NCBI GenBank assembly: GCA_043738095.1
Contig: JAYSZI010000039.1
Location: 34,805 to 98,804 of the forward strand
Source: Lysobacter_K sp043738095
GTDB taxonomy: Bacteria > Pseudomonadota > Gammaproteobacteria > Xanthomonadales > Xanthomonadaceae
Reading direction: 5' to 3'
DNA: 64,000 nucleotides
Positions 58,104 through 64,000 of this stretch are shown in pieces. Under the pieces are notes generated by a model, which did no database searches, had not been told where the DNA came from, and worked only from the letters and a program-made list of their open reading frames with translations. Position numbers and translations under genes: made by a program. Every line of letters begins with the position of its first letter. Position 1 is the first letter of the stretch.

Positions 58104-58511
58104 TTATCGCGGCGACTTCCTGCGCACGTACAGCACCAGCGAGTGCTCCTCGATCTGATAGCCGTACTCGGCCGCAATGCGGTGCTGCAGCTCCTCGATC
58201 TGTGCGCTTTCGAACTCGATGATCTTGCCGGTCTCAATGTCCACCATGTGGTCGTGGTGGTGGCCCCGGTCGAGCTCGTACACCGACTGTCCGGCCTCGA
58301 AGTTGTGCTTGAGCACCAGGCCGGCGGCCTCGAACTGGGTCAGCACGCGGTAGACCGTCGCCAAGCCGATGTCCTCGCCCTGATCGAGCAGCAGCCGGTA
58401 GATATCTTCGGCAGTCATGTGCCGGGGCTTGGTCTGCTCCAACAGCTCCAGGATCCGCATGCGCGGATGCGTGACCTTGAGCCCGACGTTGCGTAAATCC
58501 TGTGATTCCAT
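58104..58511 (-). CDS. fur: Ferric uptake regulator Fur
   Basis: Fur represses iron uptake genes when bound to Fe2+. The ATG at 58511 gives 135 residues. It has the winged helix ('KVTHPRMRILELLEQTKPRHMTAEDIYRLLLDQGEDIGLATVYRVLTQFEAAGLV') and the metal-binding 'DRGHHHDHMVDIETGKIIEF' and 'IEEHSLVLYV'. The CxxC pair of E. coli Fur (after HHDH) is replaced by V-D-x-E-T, as in Pseudomonas and Xanthomonas Fur. It is divergent from bamE, the omlA-fur arrangement of this order. Confidence 0.97.
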   Translation of the reverse strand: MESQDLRNVGLKVTHPRMRILELLEQTKPRHMTAEDIYRLLLDQGEDIGLATVYRVLTQFEAAGLVLKHNFEAGQSVYELDRGHHHDHMVDIETGKIIEFESAQIEELQHRIAAEYGYQIEEHSLVLYVRRKSPR

Positions 58512-58670
58512 CGTTGCTCCTTGGGCCGCGCAGAGCCTTAGTCGCACCCCGGACGGGGCGGAAACGCTGGATGAATGCAGCTCCAGCCAAGGCGCGCGGC
58601 GATGGCTTCAGTGTATCATCGGCCCCCTCTTCGACGGCCTCGACTGTCGCCGCTACCGGTGTCCAACCAC

Positions 58671-59075
58671 ATGATGCGCAAGCTAGTTCTCGTCCTCTTC
58701 GTAGCCTTGGTCACGGCCGGTTGCGGTGTCATCTATCGCCAGCCGATCTACCAGGGCAACCTGCTGGAGAAGAGCGCGGTCGACCAGTTGCAGGCGGGCA
58801 TGAGCAAGCAGCAGGTGATGCTACTGCTGGGCACGCCGTCAATCGCCGACCCGTTCCACCACCAGCGCTGGGACTACACGGCCACCCAGCGCGTGGGCCG
58901 CGTCGGCCAAGCCGAAGGCAAGAACCTCACGCTGTGGTTCGAGGGCGATACCCTGACCAAATGGGAAGGCGACTACTTCCCGGAGCAGGACGAGCAGCTG
59001 GCTAAATCGTCGGTCAAGCAATTCGGACGCAATCTGGCCAAGGACAAGGACAAGGCCAAGAAGCGCAGCCGCTGA
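58671..59075 (+). CDS. bamE: Outer-membrane assembly lipoprotein BamE (OmlA/SmpA)
   Basis: BamE is a lipoprotein subunit of the Bam complex; in Xanthomonas it is called OmlA. The ATG at 58671 gives 134 residues with a signal and lipobox 'LVTAGC' (Cys18). The core has 'YRQPIYQGNLLEKSAVDQLQAGMSKQQVMLLLGTPSIADPFHHQRWDY' (about 22-69), followed by 'LTLWFEGDTLTKWEGDYFP'. A lysine-rich tail (KDKDKAKKRSR) follows. The divergent fur promoter shares the 159-bp intergenic region. Confidence 0.96.
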   Translation: MMRKLVLVLFVALVTAGCGVIYRQPIYQGNLLEKSAVDQLQAGMSKQQVMLLLGTPSIADPFHHQRWDYTATQRVGRVGQAEGKNLTLWFEGDTLTKWEGDYFPEQDEQLAKSSVKQFGRNLAKDKDKAKKRSR

Positions 59076-59379
59076 GCGAACGCTCGGCATAAGGGGTTTT
59101 GACGAGCGGCTGTCGTGTGCTGGTCATCCCGGCGAAGGCATGACCAACTCAGTTCAGCTCGTCAGCAACAGACAGCCCGAGGTGGGCGCAAACCATGCAG
59201 CTCACGTATTTTTACGTGCTCAGTTGATGGTCCCGTTCAAAGCAATGACGGCGCGCAGGCATTCCCGCGGCTGTCCTTCCGAGCTATTCGGGGAAATGCC
59301 CTCCGGAACCGCTGTTTTTGCGAGCTGATCAGCCTCCGCCTGGATTTCGGCCTGCACGGGACTGACAGTGGATTGAACC
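59076..59379. other. 304-bp gap between bamE and rnfH, nothing firm
   Basis: No clear terminator or RNA gene is seen. A REP-like fragment 'ggtcatcccggcgaaggcat' lies near 59122. A short minus-strand frame (59220-59408, 62 codons) overlaps the rnfH 3' end and has no recognisable similarity. CACGTATTTTTACGTG (near 59206) is an imperfect palindrome. Confidence 0.35.
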
Positions 59380-59646
59380 TCAGCGCGCCTTGCGCCCGGT
59401 ATCTGCACGACGTCGGCGCGCCTCCTTCGGATCGGCCAGCAGCGGGCGCAGCAGTTCGATACGGTCGCCTTCGTGCAGCGCTGTCCCCAGGTCGACCCGC
59501 GCGCCGTACACGGCGTAGGCCACGGTCTGCGTGTCGTCGCTTATGCCCGCCGCCAACAGCGCATCGGCGACGCAACTACCGGGCGGCATCTCCAGGTCCT
59601 GACGTTCGTAGTAACGCGGCCACGCGCGAATCACTTCAACCTTCAT
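59380..59646 (-). CDS. rnfH: RnfH family protein (RatB-like)
   Basis: This 88-residue protein has a beta-grasp ubiquitin-like fold of the RnfH/UPF0125 family: 'MKVEVIRAWPRYYERQDLEMPPGSCVADALLAAGI', 'VAYAVYGARVDLGTALHEGDRIELLRPLLADPKEARRRRA'. It is encoded with ratA; the ATG overlaps the ratA stop (59643-59646). The function in cells is not established; it is the second gene of the conserved ratA-rnfH pair. Confidence 0.95.
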   Translation of the reverse strand: MKVEVIRAWPRYYERQDLEMPPGSCVADALLAAGISDDTQTVAYAVYGARVDLGTALHEGDRIELLRPLLADPKEARRRRADTGRKAR

Positions 59647-60077
59647 GTGTCCTCGCCGCTGTCTGCAACACGCACGAAGTCATCGACCATGCGGTCGGCC
59701 AGGCTCTGAAATCCGAGGGCCATCGCCGGTGCTAGCAGTTTCACCAGCGGCTCGAACGTCAGCGTCAGCGTCACTTTGCAGGCCGACTCGTCCAGCGCAT
59801 GGAACTCCCAGCGCCCACTGAGGCTGCGGAACGGCCCATCGATCAGCTTCAGGTCGATATGGTGGGGCGGTGCCAGAGTGTTCTGGGTCGTAAACCACGT
59901 GCGCAGCGCGCCCAAGCCGAGGTCGAGCCGCGCGATCATGCAACGCTCACTCGATTCGAGCACCTGCGCGCCGTCGCACCAGTCGAACCGCCGCGGGTAC
60001 GCCGCGACATCATTGACCAGCGCGAACATGCGCGTGGCGGCGTGTTCGACAAGTGCGGAACGGCGGATGGTCGGCAT
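59643..60077 (-). CDS. ratA: RatA/coenzyme Q-binding COQ10-like START-domain protein
   Basis: This 144-residue START/SRPBCC protein begins 'MPTIRRSALVEHAATRMFALVNDVAAYPRRFDWCDGAQVLE', typical of RatA. E. coli RatA was described as a toxin blocking 70S assembly, while homologues bind ubiquinone as COQ10. Other blocks are 'IDLKLIDGPFRSLSGRWEFHAL' and 'LADRMVDDFVRVA'. Position next to rnfH and divergent from smpB is the conserved order. Confidence 0.94.
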   Translation of the reverse strand: MPTIRRSALVEHAATRMFALVNDVAAYPRRFDWCDGAQVLESSERCMIARLDLGLGALRTWFTTQNTLAPPHHIDLKLIDGPFRSLSGRWEFHALDESACKVTLTLTFEPLVKLLAPAMALGFQSLADRMVDDFVRVADSGEDT

Positions 60078-60336
60078 GGGTAGGGCACTTCCGATTAAGG
60101 CGCGTCATTGACGGTGCTGTCCAAATGGAAGCTTGCGTCTGCAGCCGCTGGCATTCTACGGGGAAGGTCCGCGGTGGCGAGTCGCCATCGCGGCTTTGAG
60201 GCGTCCCCGGACCTGCCGCGCGTTGAAGTCTTCGATCACCACCCTGCCCCGCCCTTGGCCCGCCTGCCGTTGGCTGCCGCAGGGGCGCATCCCTCCACGA
60301 TTAGCCCGCAGACCCGTCAATCAGGGACAATGGCGC

Positions 60337-60855
60337 ATGGCAAAGAACGCGATCGAACGAAAAGCCGCAGGCAAGCAAAAATCCAAAGGCAGTGCGGGCG
60401 GCACCATCGCGCTGAACAAGCGCGCGCGCCACGACTACCACATGGAAGAACGCTTCGAGGCCGGCCTCGCGCTGCAGGGCTGGGAGCTCAAATCGATCCG
60501 AGCAGGTCGCGCCAACATCGTCGAGAGCTACGCTGTCGTGCGTGGCGGCGAGATGTTTCTGTTCGGCGCGCAGATGACCCCGCTGCTTTCGGCATCCAGC
60601 CATGTGGTGGCTGATGAGCGCCGCACCCGCAAGCTGCTGCTCCACCGCAGCGAGATCGACAACCTCATCGGGCGCGTGCAGCGGGACGGTTACACCGTCG
60701 TGCCCACCGCGCTGTATTGGAAGGGCAATAAAGTCAAGATCGAGCTGGCGCTGGCCAAGGGCAAGCAGGATCACGACAAGCGCGCCGCCAGCAAGGACCA
60801 GGACTGGGCGCGCGAGAAATCCCGGGTGATGCGCGGTCACAACAAGAACGCCTGA
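60337..60855 (+). CDS. smpB: SsrA-binding protein SmpB
   Basis: SmpB works with tmRNA to rescue stalled ribosomes. The ATG at 60337 gives 172 residues with 'TIALNKRARHDYHMEERFEAGLALQGWELKSIRAGRANI', 'FLFGAQMTPL', 'RTRKLLLHRSEIDNLIG' and the basic tail 'KRAASKDQDWAREKSRVMRG'. An upstream frame extension lacks similarity. The ssrA gene itself is not in this window. Confidence 0.98.
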   Translation: MAKNAIERKAAGKQKSKGSAGGTIALNKRARHDYHMEERFEAGLALQGWELKSIRAGRANIVESYAVVRGGEMFLFGAQMTPLLSASSHVVADERRTRKLLLHRSEIDNLIGRVQRDGYTVVPTALYWKGNKVKIELALAKGKQDHDKRAASKDQDWAREKSRVMRGHNKNA

Positions 60856-60959
60856 TCGGCCCCGGGGGATGGCGCCGTCAACCAGCACAACCCACAACGC
60901 TCCGCGGCGGACCGTGTCCAACGCTTGATTGCCCCCGCCCCGACAGGTATCCCGAGACT

Positions 60960-63140
60960 TCAGTCGATGCCGCCCGACAAGCTGAAATAGAACGTCGCGC
61001 CCTCGCCTTCACTGCCCACCGCGCGGATACTGCCGCCGTGACGATCGATGATTCGTTTCACCGACGCCAGTCCGATGCCGCTACCGGCGAATTCGGCCTG
61101 AGTGTGCAGGCGCTGGAATGGCCGAAACAGCTTGTCGACATACTCCTGCGCAAAGCCCGCGCCATTGTCGCGTACGAAGAACTCACCCCCCGGATCAATG
61201 CCGAATTCGATGCGGGCATCGTCACGGCCGCGGGTGAATTTCCACGCGTTGGACAACAGGTTACTGAGCAGATTGCGTAACAGCGCGGTGTCACCGACCG
61301 CTTCCAGGTTCGGCGCGACGGCGCACTCCACTTGCCGCTCTTCGTCGCCCAGCCGCAACTCCTCAAGGACCTCGCCGGCCAGGCGGCTCATGTCGACGGG
61401 CTCGGGTTTTAGTTCACCGCGGGTGAGACGCGACATCGTCAGCATCGCGTCGATCAATTCGCCCATACGCCCCGCCGCATTGCGCACGCGACCGAGGTAG
61501 TCGCGGCCGCTGTCGTCGAGCGAGGCGTCATAACGCTCGAGCAGGACCCGGCTGAAGCCATCGATCGCACGCAGTGGCGCACGCAGATCGTGCGACACGC
61601 TGTAAGCGAAGGTCTCCAGCTCCTGGTTGGCTTGGCTCAATTCGCGCGTACGCAACGCGACGCGAGACTCGAGCGTCCGATTGAGTGCGTGCACGCGAGC
61701 TTCGGCGCGCAACCGCTCGGTGACGTCCTCAACTTGGACTAGGCCTTGAAGGTCCTCGCCGACATTTCCCGGCACAGGGGCGTAGGTCAATTGGGCATGA
61801 CGCGGTACGCCGCCCTCCCGGTGCAGCCGGCGCGTCGTCCGGTGAACGCCCTGTCCATCGGTGGTACCAATCGGACTCCCGGTCACGACCGCCAAGTCGT
61901 CCTCGAACAGCGAGTCAAAGCGTTCCCCGACCAGCGTTGCGGCGTCGCGCCCCACGATTGTGGCGAGAGCGGGATTGGCTGCGGTGATCCGGCCTTGGCT
62001 GTTGAGCAAGGCCTTGCCGATCGCCGAATACTGCATCGCGCTACGGAATCGCTGCTCGCTGCGGCTGAAATCCTCGGTCATGCGCAGGGCGATCTTGTGC
62101 GCGCGTGCCTCGGTACGCGCCAGCATCCAGGCGAGCCCATACATCAGCAGCGCAGCAAACAGCCCCAAGGCCATGGTGTTGTTGAGGCTGTTGAGATCAG
62201 GCACCGCCACGCTGATTGGTGCTGAATCAAACTCAATGCGCCAACGCCGGCCGTACTGTTCGACCAAGACCGCATGCCGGAATGCGGCCGCTGGCCCGCC
62301 CGCGGCAAATGTGGAATACAGCAAGGCGTCCGTGCCACCAGTGATGTCGAAAATGCGAAAATGCGCGTCCCGACCGGCCGGGCCCAAAGCGTCGCGCACG
62401 AACGGACCCACGCGAAACGGCGCGTACACCCACCCCTGCAACGACGACCGCCGTGCCGCCAGCGTCTGCGGGCGAGCGCCGCTGCGATACACGGGCAGGT
62501 ACAGCTGCAGGCTAGGTGTCTGCGCCGCGCCGTCCTGGATCAGTTGCAAGACGCCGGACAGGCGGGCCTCGCCACTGTCGCGCGCGGCCTGCATCGCCTC
62601 GCGTCGAACGGGTTCAGAGAACATGTCGTAGCCGATCGCGCCGGCGTTTTCTGGCGTCCGGGGCTCCAGATAGAGAATCGGCCCGTAGGCGTCGCGGATG
62701 CCGTGCGGCTGGACTTCGAGCAGGCCGTAGCCAGCCGTGCGCCATTCCAGTTGCAGGTCGTCGAGCCCGCTGCTCGGGACGTAGCCCGCGAAACCCAAGC
62801 CCACCATCGCCGGGAAACGGCCGCCGATGTTCAGGCCATCAACATAGCCCCGCCATTGCTGTGGCGTCGGCCGCGTGACGGAGGCGAACAGCGACGCACC
62901 GCCATGTGTGACCAGCTCGTAGTTGACGAGGCGTTGTCGGAACAAATCGCCTATTTCACCGGCCTGGGCGACGAACTCGATTTTGGCCGCGCGCAATACC
63001 CGCTCGCGCGCGGAATGCCAGGCAGCGAACACCAGCACCAACGAGCCCAGAAGCACCAATAGCGCCAACACATGGCCGCCGCTGGGCACCATCGCACGCA
63101 GAGTATTGGCGCGGCTCGCAGTGAGATCGGCAGACTCCAT
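60960..63140 (-). CDS. CHASE-PAS sensor histidine kinase
   Basis: This 726-residue membrane kinase starts at the ATG at 63140 (an upstream start at 63185 is possible). One membrane helix (about 24-43) leads to a periplasmic CHASE-type domain ('RFPAMVGLGFAGYVP', 'YLEPRTPENAGAIGYDMFSEPVRREAMQAARDSGEARLSG', about 60-300). A second helix lies near 320-340. A PAS domain follows ('RFRSAMQYSAIGKALLNSQGRITAANPALATIVGRD'), then HisKA 'ETFAYSVSHDLRAPLRAIDGFS' with the phospho-His and the ATPase 'NLLSNLLSNAWKFTRG' and 'GSGIGLASVKRIIDRHGG'. No response regulator is adjacent. CHASE suggests a small extracellular ligand, but this is not identifiable. Confidence 0.92.
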   Translation of the reverse strand: MESADLTASRANTLRAMVPSGGHVLALLVLLGSLVLVFAAWHSARERVLRAAKIEFVAQAGEIGDLFRQRLVNYELVTHGGASLFASVTRPTPQQWRGYVDGLNIGGRFPAMVGLGFAGYVPSSGLDDLQLEWRTAGYGLLEVQPHGIRDAYGPILYLEPRTPENAGAIGYDMFSEPVRREAMQAARDSGEARLSGVLQLIQDGAAQTPSLQLYLPVYRSGARPQTLAARRSSLQGWVYAPFRVGPFVRDALGPAGRDAHFRIFDITGGTDALLYSTFAAGGPAAAFRHAVLVEQYGRRWRIEFDSAPISVAVPDLNSLNNTMALGLFAALLMYGLAWMLARTEARAHKIALRMTEDFSRSEQRFRSAMQYSAIGKALLNSQGRITAANPALATIVGRDAATLVGERFDSLFEDDLAVVTGSPIGTTDGQGVHRTTRRLHREGGVPRHAQLTYAPVPGNVGEDLQGLVQVEDVTERLRAEARVHALNRTLESRVALRTRELSQANQELETFAYSVSHDLRAPLRAIDGFSRVLLERYDASLDDSGRDYLGRVRNAAGRMGELIDAMLTMSRLTRGELKPEPVDMSRLAGEVLEELRLGDEERQVECAVAPNLEAVGDTALLRNLLSNLLSNAWKFTRGRDDARIEFGIDPGGEFFVRDNGAGFAQEYVDKLFRPFQRLHTQAEFAGSGIGLASVKRIIDRHGGSIRAVGSEGEGATFYFSLSGGID

Positions 63141-63259
63141 TGCACGCAAGCATACAAGGCGCCGGCCGCGAATCCTGCGCGCCACGCCGGAGTTCTACCC
63201 CGTCAATACCGCCAGCCACGCATCGGCGGGATGCACGCGGGCCTGCGCGCGACGTGTGC

Positions 63260-63500
63260 CTAGCAACGTGGCGCCCGCTGCCAGCGCCACACACTGCCGG
63301 TGATCGGTTCAAGCGCTGCGTTGAACGGTGCCCAGCGCAGTTCGCGCCGGACCTTGTTGCTGGATACCACCAGCACCGCAGGATCGCCTGCGCGGCGCCG
63401 GCCGGCATCGTAGCAACCACCAGTCCACTGACCCGTTGCACCGCGGCGGTCACCAAACGCACCGAAAAACCCGCGGCCATTGCCAATGCATGCGCGCCCG
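63260..63500 (-). pseudogene. galE: Remnant of a UDP-glucose 4-epimerase gene (galE), frameshifted and truncated
   Basis: On the minus strand three short GalE-like segments follow each other in changing frames: 'CIGNGRGF' (near 63490-63470), then 'GFSVRLVTAAVQRVSGL' in another frame, then 'GRRRAGDPAVLVVSSNKVRRELRWAPF' and 'ALEPITGSVWRWQRAP' back in the first frame, ending at a stop near 63260. This order is the C-terminus of GalE (NxGNGxGFSVxEVI, RRAGDPAxLVASS, ELGWxP, AWxWH). At least two frameshifts are needed, one in the GGGTTTTT tract and one near 63410. The N-terminal three quarters are missing. It is a dead fragment. Confidence 0.72.
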
Positions 63501-63602
63501 GGTGGAGCAGCCGGCGGCGCAATCCCAACGCTGGCGAATCTAACCATCGAGGGCCGATGAGCGCTTTCACGACGTAATCGTGCCCACTGGCGTGGGGTGG
63601 CG

Positions 63603-64000
63603 TCAGTCCCGATAGCGCGCCAGCACCAGGCTGCCGTTGGTGCCGCCAAAGCCGAAGCTGTTCGACATCACCGTGTCGGCTTGCACTGTGCGACTTTCGC
63701 GCAAGATCGGGAAACCGTCGGCGCGCGGATCGAGGTTGGCGATATTGGCCGACCCAGCAAGAAAACCGTCCTTGAGCATCAACAGGCAATAAATTGCCTC
63801 GTGCACACTCGCGGCGCCCAGCGAATGCCCCGACAGCGCTTTGGTCGACGACAGCGGCGGGATGTTGTCGCCGAATACATCGCGCACCGATTGCAGTTCT
63901 ATTACGTCGCCGAGCGGCGTCGAAGTTCCGTGGGTGTTGAGATAGTCGATCGGGGCATCGACCCCATCGAGCGCCATCTTCATGCAACGCACAGCCCCCT
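63603..64000 (-). CDS. fabB: 3-oxoacyl-ACP synthase I FabB (C-terminal part, runs off the window)
   Basis: The frame is open to the window edge, so the 5' part is missing; a GTG at 63992 is not the true start. The visible ~132 residues match FabB closely: 'VRCMKMALDGVDAPIDYLNTHGTSTPLGDV' with the first active-site His, 'STKALSGHSLGAASVHEAIYCLLML' with the Lys and second His, and the final 'VMSNSFGFGGTNGSLVLARYRD'. FabB is the elongating condensing enzyme needed for unsaturated fatty acids. Promoter and partners (fabA is the usual neighbour) lie outside. Confidence 0.93.
   Translation of the reverse strand, partial: GAVRCMKMALDGVDAPIDYLNTHGTSTPLGDVIELQSVRDVFGDNIPPLSSTKALSGHSLGAASVHEAIYCLLMLKDGFLAGSANIANLDPRADGFPILRESRTVQADTVMSNSFGFGGTNGSLVLARYRD

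Noticed and set aside
59220..59408. Small 62-codon minus-strand frame after rnfH
   Set aside because: It starts inside rnfH, has no ribosome site or recognisable similarity, and is short enough to arise by chance in GC-rich DNA.
60856..60959. tmRNA (ssrA) next to smpB
   Set aside because: The gap is only about 100 bp and shows no tmRNA ends or tag reading frame.

Overview
This is a GC-rich chromosomal segment from a gammaproteobacterium of the order Lysobacterales (Xanthomonadales). The best evidence is gene content and order. The block acnA(rpfA) - rpfB - rpfF - rpfC - rpfG - lysS - prfB - recJ - rpfE is the Xanthomonas rpf (regulation of pathogenicity factors) arrangement. The flanking blocks (rarA-lolA-ftsK-ald-trxB, aat-infA-clpA-clpS, carA-x-carB-greA, hrcA-grpE-dnaK-dnaJ, recN/fur/bamE, rnfH-ratA/smpB) are also typical of that order. 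I see no rRNA, tRNA, CRISPR array, prophage or complete insertion sequence.

Layout. 1-2.4 kb: end of a TPR-like gene and a two-component system. 2.5-11 kb: a bacterial alpha-2-macroglobulin and its usual partner, penicillin-binding protein 1C. 11-21.4 kb: rarA, an unknown periplasmic protein, lolA, ftsK, an alanine dehydrogenase gene broken by one in-frame amber codon, trxB, a FemAB/GNAT-like protein, aat and infA. 21.4-26.6 kb: clpA and clpS (with aat, the leucine/phenylalanine N-degron pathway), then nudJ-mnmA-hflD with overlapping start and stop codons. 26.9-42.7 kb: the DSF (diffusible signal factor) quorum-sensing locus and its housekeeping passengers lysS, prfB (with the programmed +1 frameshift) and recJ. 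42.7-49.1 kb: greA, carB, a small DUF6973-like gene inside the carAB operon, carA and dapB. 49.2-56.2 kb: a transglutaminase-like secreted protein and the heat-shock operon with two visible sigma-32 promoters. 56.3-60.9 kb: recN, fur, bamE, rnfH, ratA and smpB. 61-64 kb: a CHASE-PAS histidine kinase, a decayed galE remnant and the 3' end of fabB at the window edge.

How the parts work together. RpfB handles fatty-acid activation around the DSF pathway and RpfF makes the cis-2-enoic acid signal. RpfC senses it through an N-terminal membrane input region and phosphorelays to RpfG, an HD-GYP cyclic-di-GMP phosphodiesterase. All catalytic and phosphorelay residues are present, so the circuit looks functional. 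RpfH and RpfD, present in some Xanthomonas loci, are not seen here.

Most of the window is ordinary core genome. The most unusual observations are the amber-interrupted ald, a dispersed-repeat peptide inserted in frame into PbpC, the twice-frameshifted galE remnant, rpfF and rpfC stop codons that directly abut, a DUF6973-like gene translationally coupled inside carAB, and several extragenic palindromic or direct repeats. I found no convincing wholly new multi-gene system.
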